Shown: positions 46,746 through 54,913 of the stretch, one piece after another
Position numbering within the stretch: the stretch's first letter is position 1
Layout: every line of letters starts with the position of its first letter
Source: Arthrobacter sp. PvP023
GTDB lineage: Bacteria; Actinomycetota; Actinomycetes; Actinomycetales; Micrococcaceae
Direction: 5' to 3'
DNA length: 64,000 nucleotides
Assembly: GCF_017832975.1 (NCBI RefSeq)
Contig: NZ_JAFIBI010000001.1
Location: 1,054,001 to 1,118,000 of the forward strand
Made by a program: the position numbers and the translations under genes
The notes under the pieces: generated by a model
Databases searched by the model: none
Seen by the model: only the letters and a program-made list of their open reading frames with translations
What the model was told of the DNA's origin: nothing

Positions 46746-47489
46746 TTATAGCTCGAAGTGCGTCCTCGTCGGGCCCTGGCCCAGGGAATCGACAATGGCC
46801 GTTGCCACGCCGCGCAGTTTGACGTTCCGTGCACTCGAGGCCGCCTTCAGGAGCTCAAAGGCTTCCTCCTGGCTGCACCGGTTCTGGGCCATGATGATCC
46901 CGATGGCAACGTCGATCGCGGTGCGGGACTCCAGCGTTGCCTTGAGGTTCGCCGCCGTCTCGCTGAAGTGGGCGAACCGCACGGCCAGCCGGAGGGCCAT
47001 GGACGTCTGGCTGACAAAATCCTCGGCGAGCTCCAGGACCTTGCCCTCAAACCGGCCGGGGCGGTGGGAGTAGAGGTTCAGTGCAGCGCGGGTGTCGCCC
47101 TCAAGCTGGAAGGGTATGGCGAGGATGGACCGGACTCCGTGCCCCAGGACCGTGGCGGAGTACGTCGGCCAGCGTTCGTGGGTTTCAAGGTCCTTGATGT
47201 GCACTGTCACCTGGTCGCGGGAGGCGGTCATGCACGGGCCGTCTCCAAACGCGTACTGGATTTCGTCCATCGCCTGTGCCTCCGGGCTGCTGCTGGCCAC
47301 GGTGGCCGCCTTCCGGTGCCGGAGCAGCGTGATACCGCACAGGACGGCGTCCCCCGATTCGGAGAGGCTGCGCGCGGAGACGCGTGCGAGTTCGTGGAGG
47401 AATTGCTCGACATCCGAGCTGTTCAACACCATTTCGTTCAGGTGCTGGCTGATGGACGTTGCGGTGTTTGCGGTCGACTCGCTGGCCAC
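46746..47489 (-). CDS. GAF-ANTAR regulator
   Basis: A 247-residue signalling protein with a GAF sensor (about 20-165; YAFGDGPCMTA, AIPFQLEGDTRAALNLYSH) and a C-terminal ANTAR RNA-binding domain (RTAIDVAIGIIMAQNRCSQE). ANTAR proteins act as antiterminators that bind paired hairpins in nascent RNA. It starts at GTG 47489 with weak ribosome-binding sequence. No receiver domain is present, so control is through the GAF ligand. Targets are unknown. Confidence 0.87.
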   Translation of the reverse strand: MASESTANTATSISQHLNEMVLNSSDVEQFLHELARVSARSLSESGDAVLCGITLLRHRKAATVASSSPEAQAMDEIQYAFGDGPCMTASRDQVTVHIKDLETHERWPTYSATVLGHGVRSILAIPFQLEGDTRAALNLYSHRPGRFEGKVLELAEDFVSQTSMALRLAVRFAHFSETAANLKATLESRTAIDVAIGIIMAQNRCSQEEAFELLKAASSARNVKLRGVATAIVDSLGQGPTRTHFEL

Positions 47490-47893
47490 GATGTTCTTGC
47501 TGCCGTTTCGTTCAGGTCAAAACGAACCGGCAACGCGGCCGCCCACCCTGTCGGTCGCAACGCGGGTAGCAGGCAGAGAAGCCGGATCGTAGAACTATCC
47601 AACGGCTCTCTGCTAAACCGTACCGGGAAATTATATACATCAGTTGCCGGGCTCCGGACTCGTGTGACAAGGCCCACCGGCGGTCCGTCCGCCGCGAAGG
47701 ATGGCTCCGATGCCCGTCTCCGATGCCGTCTCCGATGCCCGTCGAATCCGGGCCGAAAGTCCCTCGCAACGGGCCGCTACCTGCCGGATAGTTGGAGAAA
47801 AGCGGCCGCAGTCCGTCCCTCCACGCCGAGCTTCCCACCGCCGGCCCACCGGATCCGAATGGCGGCCTTGAGCCACGAGGCGAACGGCTGGCC
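47490..47893. other. Divergent intergenic region with promoter-like box
   Basis: About 400 bases between the GAF-ANTAR gene (minus) and the phosphoribosyltransferase fusion (plus). ATTATA at 47630-47635 reads TATAAT on the minus strand, a good -10 box about 140 bases before the GAF-ANTAR start, without an obvious -35. A short tandem repeat is at 47705-47742. No gene seen. Confidence 0.55.
47705..47742. repeat. Three-copy 12/13-bp tandem repeat
   Basis: CTCCGATGCCCGT (47705-47717), CTCCGATGCCGT (47718-47729) and CTCCGATGCCCGT (47730-47742) in a row, in the divergent region about 150 bases before the fusion gene. The middle copy is one C shorter. Confidence 0.8.
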
Positions 47894-49219
47894 ATGAGCA
47901 TTTTCGAGGACAGGGTTGAAGCGGGACGGCGGCTGGGGCAGCGGCTCGAATACCTGCGCGGTCAGAACATCGTGGTCCTGGGGCTGCCCCGGGGCGGCGT
48001 TCCGGTGGCGTTCGAGGTGGCAACCGCACTGGACGCACCCTTGGACGTGATCGTGGTGCGGAAGCTTGGCGTTCCGTTCCAGCCCGAGCTGGCCATGGGA
48101 GCCATAGGCGAGGGCGGTGCCCGGGTGCTTGACCAGCACATCATTTCCCGCGTTGGCGTGACGCAGGCCGAGCTTGACGCCGTTGAAGACCGGGAGCGCG
48201 CCCTGCTCGAGTCGCGGGTGGCCCGGTTCAGGAAAGGCCGGACCCGTGAGGATCTGAAGGGACGCACCGCGGTGATCGTCGACGACGGCATCGCCACCGG
48301 GTCCACAGCCCGCGTTGCGTGCCACATCGCCCGGCAGCTGGGCGCCGCCAGGGTGATCCTGGCGGTTCCGGTGGCGCCGGCGGACACGCTTGCGGACCTC
48401 ACGGAACCGGATGAGGTGGTCTGCCTGGCAACGCCGCGCCAGTTCACCGCCGTCGGGTACCACTACCGTGACTTCTCGCCGACCGACGACGCCGAAGTGG
48501 TGCTGCTGCTCGACGCGGCAGCCAAGCGGCTGCACCGCGCCCAGGCCGTAGCCAACGGGACTGCCGTCGATGAAGACGTCCAGATCGATGCGGGAACGGT
48601 GCGGCTCCAGGGGCACCTCTACCTGCCGGTGGAGGGCGCCGCCGTCGTGGTGTTCGCCCACGGCAGCGGCAGCAGCCGGCACAGTCCCCGCAACCGTTTT
48701 GTGGCGGCGTTCCTCCAGCGGGCAGGGCTGGGAACCTTGCTGCTGGACCTGCTCACCCCGGCCGAGGAACTCAACCGGGCCAATGTTTTCGACATCGGAC
48801 TGCTTGCAGGCCGGCTGACGGGGGCAACGGAATGGCTCGCCGGGCGGCCGGACACAGCGGGGAGCCGCGTGGGGTACTTCGGCGCGAGCACGGGGGCCGG
48901 GGCCGCTTTGTGGGCGGCGGCGGAGCCCGGCGTCCGCATTGGTGCGGTGGTGTCGCGGGGCGGCCGTCCGGATCTCGCCGGTGAGAGGCTCTCAGCCGTC
49001 CGTGCCCCCACGCTCCTGATAGTGGGCGGGGCGGACCGGGAGGTCCTGGAGCTCAACCGCTGGGCCCAGGCACTGCTCCGCTGTCCCAGCCAACTGTCCG
49101 TGGTTCCGGGGGCCACGCATCTTTTCGAGGAGCCCGGCACGTTGTCGGAAGCTGCGGCGCTGGCCAGGGACTGGTTCCTCCGCTACCTTCAGCCAGACGC
49201 GGAGGGGCCCGGGGACTGA
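47894..49219 (+). CDS. Phosphoribosyltransferase fused to dienelactone-hydrolase-like domain
   Basis: A 441-residue fusion. Residues about 1-210 are a type I phosphoribosyltransferase with the PRPP loop VIVDDGIATGSTARV and GLPRGGVPVAFEVA; residues about 225-435 are an alpha/beta hydrolase with VFAHGSGSSRHSPRN, nucleophile elbow FGASTGAGAALW (Ser) and the terminal histidine in GATHLFEEPG. The same fusion in Mycobacterium tuberculosis, Rv0571c, belongs to the DosR dormancy regulon. Function is unknown. ATG 47894 has weak ribosome-binding sequence; the longer frame to 47792 is rejected. Confidence 0.87.
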   Translation: MSIFEDRVEAGRRLGQRLEYLRGQNIVVLGLPRGGVPVAFEVATALDAPLDVIVVRKLGVPFQPELAMGAIGEGGARVLDQHIISRVGVTQAELDAVEDRERALLESRVARFRKGRTREDLKGRTAVIVDDGIATGSTARVACHIARQLGAARVILAVPVAPADTLADLTEPDEVVCLATPRQFTAVGYHYRDFSPTDDAEVVLLLDAAAKRLHRAQAVANGTAVDEDVQIDAGTVRLQGHLYLPVEGAAVVVFAHGSGSSRHSPRNRFVAAFLQRAGLGTLLLDLLTPAEELNRANVFDIGLLAGRLTGATEWLAGRPDTAGSRVGYFGASTGAGAALWAAAEPGVRIGAVVSRGGRPDLAGERLSAVRAPTLLIVGGADREVLELNRWAQALLRCPSQLSVVPGATHLFEEPGTLSEAAALARDWFLRYLQPDAEGPGD

Positions 49220-50250
49220 TCCAGCCGATTGTCCCGCAGTATCTCCTCATACAATGCAACGTGATCGGCCACCATCCGGCCCACGCTGAAGCGCAGCTCA
49301 GCAGCCCGGCGGCAGGCAGCCCGGTCCAGGCCGGGGGCCAGGGACAGGGCTTCGGCGAGGTCGTCGATGCCGGTCCGGAGGTAACCGGTGACGCCGTCGT
49401 CCACTATTTCAGGGGCCGCCCCGGAACCGGTGCCCACCACGGGGGTGCCCGTTGCCAGCGCTTCGATCATCACCAGGCCGAACGGTTCGGGCCACTGGAT
49501 CGGGTTGAGGAACGCGGCTGCACCGCCCATGAGCTGATATTTTTCCGCGACATTGAGTTCTCCGAGGAACTCCACCTCCAGCCCAAGGAGCGGGGCAATC
49601 CGGCTGTCGAAATATTCCTGTTCCTCCCGGCCCTGGATACGGGCGGACAGCAGAAGCCTGAACCCGGCCTGCCGCGCGATGAGGATGGCCTCCCGCGGCC
49701 CTTTGTCCGGGCTCATCCGCCCGAGGAAGGCCGCGTATCCGCCGGCGCCGTCTCCCACCGGCACGGCGTCAACGTCGATTCCGTGATGGATCACCCGGGC
49801 GATCCGCACGCCGGCGGCATCCGCTGCCTGCCGATGCGAAATGGCCACCATGGCGACATCCGGACCCATCAGCCGGTAGAGGTCGCCGAGGCGCGAGCTG
49901 AACGGCCCGTGGTTGGTGGTGACGACGGGCAGCGAGGCCGGGCGATAGCGGAAGAAGGGTCCGGCAACGGTGTGGTCGTGGACGAGGTCCACGTCCTTCA
50001 AAGCGGCGTAGGCCCGGGCCACATGGTAGAGCTCGGCTCCAGCGGACCAGGTGGCCGCTGAACCGAAGCTGGGCTCCGGCATGTCCGGAACCAGGGGAAC
50101 CGGGCAGGTGCTTCCTGCCGGGGCGGCCAGCAGCACGTCATGACCGGCGGCAACGAGTCCGCGGGCCAGCCCGTCAACCACCACTTCGGTGCCGCCATAA
50201 CGGGGCGGGGGGACCTGCAGCCAAGGGGGAGCGATCAGTCCGATACGCAC
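49189..50250 (-). CDS. Glycosyltransferase, GT4 family
   Basis: A 353-residue GT-B glycosyltransferase: GGTEVVVDGLARGLVAAGHDV at the N-terminus, LGRMSPDKGPREAI in the donor domain and the E-x7-E region PFGLVMIEALATGTP. It starts at GTG 50250, preceded by GAGGAGTTGATCCAAC. It overlaps the end of the convergent fusion gene by 31 bases. The sugar and acceptor are unknown; no polysaccharide genes adjoin it. Confidence 0.87.
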   Translation of the reverse strand: MRIGLIAPPWLQVPPPRYGGTEVVVDGLARGLVAAGHDVLLAAPAGSTCPVPLVPDMPEPSFGSAATWSAGAELYHVARAYAALKDVDLVHDHTVAGPFFRYRPASLPVVTTNHGPFSSRLGDLYRLMGPDVAMVAISHRQAADAAGVRIARVIHHGIDVDAVPVGDGAGGYAAFLGRMSPDKGPREAILIARQAGFRLLLSARIQGREEQEYFDSRIAPLLGLEVEFLGELNVAEKYQLMGGAAAFLNPIQWPEPFGLVMIEALATGTPVVGTGSGAAPEIVDDGVTGYLRTGIDDLAEALSLAPGLDRAACRRAAELRFSVGRMVADHVALYEEILRDNRLDQSPGPSASG

Positions 50251-50606
50251 GTTGGATCAACTCCTCGCACACGGGGACGCCGCGGTATGCCGCTCGATTA
50301 GGTTCCCAGCCGTGCGGACGGATGCCCAGTGCCTTTAGTCCCGTTAGGCTGTCTATTGAGCCCCTGTGTCGGCCTTGGTACTGTGTTGGTATCAGTCTGG
50401 GGTTGATGCAATAGAACTCGGTGAAGCAGTCCGCCGTGTGTGTCTCGCTGCTGTGGGGAGTCGCATGAGCCCGGACCTTCCGGTAGTCAGAACGTATCGG
50501 TCAAACAAATCTTCCTATGGCCGCCTGAATGGCGGCGCACCTTCCGCCGTGCCTGCCGTCGAATTAGCCGACGACCTCTTCCGGGGTCCTTGCCTTCGGG
50601 GACGCC
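50251..50606. other. Intergenic region before the DevS-like kinase
   Basis: About 350 bases, divergent between the glycosyltransferase and the sensor kinase. It holds a possible DevR-type box (50326-50345). No well-supported gene was found; an open frame at 50366-50617 looks non-coding. Confidence 0.5.
50326..50345 (+). promoter_or_regulatory. Possible DevR/DosR-type box
   Basis: The right half TTTAGTCCCG (50334-50343) matches the mycobacterial DosR box (GGGACTTTAGTCCC type) exactly at its core; the left half is poor. By my alignment 13 of 20 positions fit the consensus TTSGGGACTWWAGTCCCSAA. It lies about 260 bases before the DevS-like kinase. Confidence 0.3.
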
Positions 50607-52277
50607 ATGTGGCGTGAACCCATCCGCCGGCGCACTGAGGACCTGCTGCGCGACTTCGTGGCCCGGGCAGATGAATTGGTGCGCGCCCAGGACCAGATGC
50701 AGGGCCTGCTTGGCGCCGTGGTTTCGCTCACCGAAGACCTCAGCCTCGAAGCCGTCCTGGACCGTGTGGTGCAGTCGGCCTGCGAGCTGGTGGGAGCGCG
50801 CTACGGCGCGCTTGGCGTGATTGACGCCGACCATGAGCTGGGGCACTTCATCACCGTGGGCATCGACGACGACGGCGTCCGCCTGATCGGCGACCTCCCC
50901 ACGGGACGCGGGGTACTGGGGCATTTGATCCGCCAGCCCGAGGCACTGAGGCTGGACGATCTGGGTGCACACGAAATGGCCAGCGGCTTCCCGCCCAACC
51001 ATCCCGACATGAAGACATTCCTGGGGGTGCCGGTCAGGGTCCGCGGTTCCGTCTTTGGAAACCTCTACCTGACGGAGAAGCTCGACGGCGGCCCCTTCAC
51101 CGCAGAGGACCAGGAACTCGCTTCCGCGTTGGCGGCGGCTGCCGGCGTGGCCATCGAGAACGCCCGCCTGTACGAGGACACCCGACGCCGGCAGCGTTGG
51201 CTGGAGGCCGGGCTGGAGGTCAGTGACCAGCTGAGTTCGGCAATGTTCCCCGGCGAAACCGACAACCTGGACCTCGTGGCCGAGCGGGCACTGACCGTCT
51301 CCGATTCAATCCTCGCCGTGATTGCCTACCCGGATGCCGACGGCACGCAGCGGTGCCGGACCATGGTGGGCGTCCAGTCCCTTCCTGCCGGCCAGGAGCT
51401 GCCGGCTTCCGAGATCATCGCCGACGTCCTGGAAACCGGGACTTCCGCCCTCGTCAGGAACGCGAACGAGGTCTTCGGACCGGGAACGGACGAGAAACTT
51501 GGCCCTTTGCTGGTGGCGGCCCTGGGACGCAAGAGCAGCGAACGCGGCCTGCTGATCCTGGCACGTCCCGCAGGAGGCCCGTTGTACCTCCAGTCCGACC
51601 TGCAGTCCTGCGCCGTTTTCGGCTCCCGGGTGGGCCTGGCACTCGGGCTGGCCCGGGCACGGCGGCGGCGGGAAGAGCAGCTGCTGTCCACGGACCGCGA
51701 CAGGATCGCGCGGGACCTGCACGATCTGGTGATCCAGCGGCTCTTCGGTGCGGGGCTGAGCATGCAGAGCCTGCGTCGTTACATCCCGGACCCCGTGGCC
51801 CAGGAACGGATCTCTGCCGTAACAGCCGAATTGGACGGCACCATCCATGAGCTCAGGGACACCATCTACTCGATGCGGACCGGCCACGGCCAGAAGGAGC
51901 CGCTCACCGGCCTCATCATGCGGACCATTCACGAAGGGATCCGGAACTCTGATTTTTCCCCCAAGGTCCAGCTGACGGGACCGGTGGACGAAGCGGTGCC
52001 CGACGCCGTCGTCGAGCAGTTGCTGCCGGTGCTGTCCGAGGGACTGAGTAACGCCGTCCGGCACTCCGGGGCGGACGAAATCGAGATTTCGCTGACCGCC
52101 CGCCCCGACTCCGTGGAACTCCGGATTGCGGACAACGGCTGCGGGTTTGAAAACCCCGGACGCGTCAGCGGCATCGCCAACATGAAGCACCGGGCCGTGG
52201 CACTGGGCGGCGAATGCTCCATCACGAGCAGTCCCGGGCACGGCACCGTACTAACGTGGACCGCCCCATCGAACTGA
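50607..52277 (+). CDS. DevS/DosS-like GAF sensor histidine kinase
   Basis: Cytosolic kinase of 556 residues with two GAF domains (about 45-190 and 210-355) and a NarL-type core: phospho-accepting His372 in ARDLHDLVIQRLFGAGLS, N box LSEGLSNAVRHSGADEIEI, G1 ADNGCGFE. The segment NHPDMKTFLGVPVRVRGSVF is very like DevS/DosT, whose GAF-A haem is held by a histidine in this stretch; His132 is the candidate here. A haem redox or oxygen sensor is thus likely, not proved. The convergent neighbour is a DevR-like regulator. Confidence 0.88.
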   Translation: MWREPIRRRTEDLLRDFVARADELVRAQDQMQGLLGAVVSLTEDLSLEAVLDRVVQSACELVGARYGALGVIDADHELGHFITVGIDDDGVRLIGDLPTGRGVLGHLIRQPEALRLDDLGAHEMASGFPPNHPDMKTFLGVPVRVRGSVFGNLYLTEKLDGGPFTAEDQELASALAAAAGVAIENARLYEDTRRRQRWLEAGLEVSDQLSSAMFPGETDNLDLVAERALTVSDSILAVIAYPDADGTQRCRTMVGVQSLPAGQELPASEIIADVLETGTSALVRNANEVFGPGTDEKLGPLLVAALGRKSSERGLLILARPAGGPLYLQSDLQSCAVFGSRVGLALGLARARRRREEQLLSTDRDRIARDLHDLVIQRLFGAGLSMQSLRRYIPDPVAQERISAVTAELDGTIHELRDTIYSMRTGHGQKEPLTGLIMRTIHEGIRNSDFSPKVQLTGPVDEAVPDAVVEQLLPVLSEGLSNAVRHSGADEIEISLTARPDSVELRIADNGCGFENPGRVSGIANMKHRAVALGGECSITSSPGHGTVLTWTAPSN

Positions 52278-52298
52278 CCCGGGCTGCATCGCTAACCC

Positions 52299-52937
52299 CT
52301 AGCAGCGCAGTTCAAAGCCCAGTTTGGCCAGGATGCCGGCAACCTGGATCTTCACGGTGGTCCGGGCGAAGCGCGTCTCCTCGCTGATCTGGCTGTTGGT
52401 CAGCCCCTCGCCCATGAGGGCCAGGACCCTCAGTTCCTGCGCGCTGAGGCCGCTGTGCCTGCGGCCCACCTGCGCTTTGTACAGGCCCTCCATGACCTTG
52501 CGTTCGGTGCCGGGCTCCAGCAAGGACTCGCCGGTGGCCACCCTGCGGATTCCCTCCAGGAGCGCGGTCCCGGGTAACTGCCGGAGCACGTAGCCAGCCG
52601 CCCCTGCCAGCACAGCGCTGCTGAGGGCCTGGTCGTCGTCGTAACTGCTCAGGAGCAGGCACCGGACGCCGGGATTGTCCGCGAGAATTTCCCGACACAC
52701 TTCGATGCCTGTGCCATCCGGCAGGTGGGCTCCGATCACCACGAGGTCGGGATGCAGTTCCGGGATCCGGCGGCTTGCCTCGGAAGCCGATCCGCTCTCG
52801 CCAACCACCTTGAAGTGTGCCTCTTCCAGCAGTTCGCGGAGTCCGGTCCGGACCAAGGCATGGCTGTCCAGGATGTATACGTGCGTTCCCCCAACAACGG
52901 TGTTGTCGATTGCTGGGTCAGTGGCCACCGTGAGCAT
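52299..52937 (-). CDS. DevR-like regulator with degenerate receiver
   Basis: A NarL/DevR-type protein of 212 residues. Aligned by eye with DevR (LDVRLPDGNGIELCR), the receiver reads IGAHLPDGTGIEVCR: the phospho-acceptor aspartate is glycine (codon at 52731-52733). The acidic pair is reduced to LDSH and the conserved lysine of the VKD loop is arginine (YVLRQ). The LuxR helix-turn-helix (GEGLTNSQISEETRFARTTV) is intact. It probably binds DNA without normal phosphorylation. Start is ATG 52937 or GTG 52940; it overlaps the end of the next membrane-protein gene by about 20 bases. Confidence 0.88.
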   Translation of the reverse strand: MLTVATDPAIDNTVVGGTHVYILDSHALVRTGLRELLEEAHFKVVGESGSASEASRRIPELHPDLVVIGAHLPDGTGIEVCREILADNPGVRCLLLSSYDDDQALSSAVLAGAAGYVLRQLPGTALLEGIRRVATGESLLEPGTERKVMEGLYKAQVGRRHSGLSAQELRVLALMGEGLTNSQISEETRFARTTVKIQVAGILAKLGFELRC

Positions 52938-53631
52938 CACCCAGTCCCGGCTTCATCTGATCCGTTACGGCTCGGCCCGTGTGCCGGCTGCCGCCTCGGC
53001 GGCTGTGGAATGCGTAGTACAGCAGGCACAGGCCGGCTATCAGCGGCACCACGGCGGTGAGGTACTCCATGGTGCGGAAATTCACGGCCGACTGGATGGC
53101 GAAGGACAGCCCCAGGACGGCCAGCACAGCCGCCGGTATTAGCGGCCACTTCATCCTCTCCGGGGTGAGGGTCAGTGCGGCAAAGGTCGCGGCGAACCCC
53201 AGGAACAGCACTGCGGCCACCGGTGTGCCGTCCAGCGCCGGCGGCAAGGCCACCACCAGGGCAAGGGTGAGCAGGACGCCGCAGGGAATCAGCGCCCACC
53301 AGTTGGCCCGTTCCCGGAGGTACACGGCAGCGAAGCCGGCGGAGATGAAGAGGAAGAACAGCGAACCTGGACCGTCGCCCGCTGCACCGGGCCACAGCTG
53401 AGTTGTGGTGACCACCGCGGCAAGCCCCAGGAGGACAAAGCCCGGGATGGCTGCCCACCAGTTGGCGCGGCTCCTGGAAAACACGGCGAGGAAGGCTGCG
53501 CCGGCGGCGCCAAAGATGAAGGGCCACACCAGCACTGCGGTGTCGAGGACGCGCAGGGCGTCCAACAACAACAGGATGCCGGCCAGCAGGAGGACCACGC
53601 CTGCGATGATGCTCGCCGTTGTTGCTTTCAT
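52918..53631 (-). CDS. Multi-pass membrane protein, LiaF-like layout
   Basis: About 237 residues with seven or eight hydrophobic segments in repeats of helix, short polar turn with RANWWA, helix (ANWWAAIPGFVLLGL and ANWWALIPCGVLLTL are internal copies). The layout recalls the membrane part of LiaF-like regulators, without their C-terminal soluble domain. ATG 53631 (MKATTASII) follows GGGAGCATCGTC. It overlaps and probably couples to the DevR-like gene, which suggests a shared function. Confidence 0.75.
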   Translation of the reverse strand: MKATTASIIAGVVLLLAGILLLLDALRVLDTAVLVWPFIFGAAGAAFLAVFSRSRANWWAAIPGFVLLGLAAVVTTTQLWPGAAGDGPGSLFFLFISAGFAAVYLRERANWWALIPCGVLLTLALVVALPPALDGTPVAAVLFLGFAATFAALTLTPERMKWPLIPAAVLAVLGLSFAIQSAVNFRTMEYLTAVVPLIAGLCLLYYAFHSRRGGSRHTGRAVTDQMKPGLGDAHGGH

Positions 53632-53761
53632 GACGATGCTCCCGGGACTTGGCGCGCGGTGCGTGCCGCGCTGATTCATTCAGGTTATGGCGTGGATGCG
53701 GACCGTGATCAGGGCACAAAGTCACTGAACGCCCGAGGGCCTGCCACGGGGATGCCCGGCT

Positions 53762-54241
53762 TCACCCGGACTTGGGACGCGGTTCGGGTTCCGCCACCTT
53801 CGAGTCCTGGCCCACCACGAGGACCGGGCAGTGTGCGTGCGCGGCGCAGGCTCCGCTGACGGATCCCATGACCTGGGTGAGGAACCCGCCTTCCCCCCGT
53901 CGGCCCACCACCAGCAGCTGCGCATCGCGGCTTTCATCGATCAGGGTCTTTGCCGGCGGACCGAATTTCACGGTGCGGGACAGCCGCGCCGGAGGCGCGG
54001 CCCCGAAGGCCCTCTCAATCGCCTGGTCCACCAGGCGCTTGGCTGTCTCTTCGAGTTCCTCCATGCTGGGGACGCGCCCGGCAGGCATGTGCGAAGCGAG
54101 GTAAAAATCAGAAGTGCCCAGGCAGGTGATGATCTCCAGCGGGGCGTTGAGGCTTCCGGCCATTCGTCCGGCGAGCTGCAAGGCAGCTGTGGAGAACTCG
54201 GAGCCGTCCACGCCCACCACAATGCGTTCTTCAGTGTTCAT
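53762..54241 (-). CDS. Universal stress protein
   Basis: A 159-residue single-domain UspA protein: opening RIVVGVDGSEFSTAAL and the ATP-binding G-x2-G-x9-G pattern in VGRRGEGGFLTQVMGSVSG, ending CPVLVV. It is the ATP-binding class. Universal stress proteins are a main part of the mycobacterial DosR regulon, and a DevS/DevR-like pair lies 1.5 kb away. A box-like sequence GGGTCCAAAGTCACC lies just upstream. Confidence 0.93.
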   Translation of the reverse strand: MNTEERIVVGVDGSEFSTAALQLAGRMAGSLNAPLEIITCLGTSDFYLASHMPAGRVPSMEELEETAKRLVDQAIERAFGAAPPARLSRTVKFGPPAKTLIDESRDAQLLVVGRRGEGGFLTQVMGSVSGACAAHAHCPVLVVGQDSKVAEPEPRPKSG

Positions 54242-54375
54242 GGGTTCCAGCGTGCGCCGCCCGGGACCCCTTGCCTAGGGTCCAAAGTCACCGGACTTCC
54301 TCCATGACTTTCGGCTCTATTGACTTAACCGTCCGAGGGACGATCCTTAATATCAATCCGGTTCGGAGGTCAATG

Positions 54376-54693
54376 ATGCCGCTTTCTGAACATGAAAAGG
54401 ACATCCTCAGGCAGATGGAGCAGTCGCTTCACGAGGACGATCCGCAATTCGCCGCGCGCATGGAGGGCCAGTCCTGGTCACTGATGCGACGAATGGTTCT
54501 TGGTGCCCTGTGCGTGGTCTGCGGATTCCTTGCGGTGATCGCCGGCGCCGCCTTGCAGATTGTCTACCTGGGCGTCGTCGGGTTCGCCGCGATGGTGGCC
54601 GGCGGCTATTACGCGTCCCTGGGCATCAGCCCGAGCAGGCTTCCCTTCGGCCGGCCGAGCCTTGGTTTGCCGGGCCAGTCGCAGCACATTTGA
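54376..54693 (+). CDS. DUF3040-family membrane protein
   Basis: A 105-residue actinobacterial protein with the family opening MPLSEHEKDILRQMEQSLHE, then two adjoining helices (VLGALCVVCGFLAVIAGAAL and VYLGVVGFAAMVAGGYY). ATG 54376 follows GGAGGTCA; ATG 54373 is equally possible. Function unknown. It is divergent from the universal stress protein gene. Confidence 0.87.
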   Translation: MPLSEHEKDILRQMEQSLHEDDPQFAARMEGQSWSLMRRMVLGALCVVCGFLAVIAGAALQIVYLGVVGFAAMVAGGYYASLGISPSRLPFGRPSLGLPGQSQHI

Positions 54694-54913
54694 CGGCCAC
54701 CCCGGCCGCCTTCACCATCATCACCAACGCCCTCCTGCTGCTGCTCCGCCTCGGCTGAAGGCCGCCGGCAGGCAGGGGCGATCCTTCCTAGGACTCAGAG
54801 GGCCATGCTGAAGGGCTGCATCCGTACCGCTGCGCCTCTAGGGTGGAATGACGACGGCGGCGGCGCACGGTCGCGGATGACCGCCGGCCGCCAACTACCC
54901 AGAGGAGTTCCTG

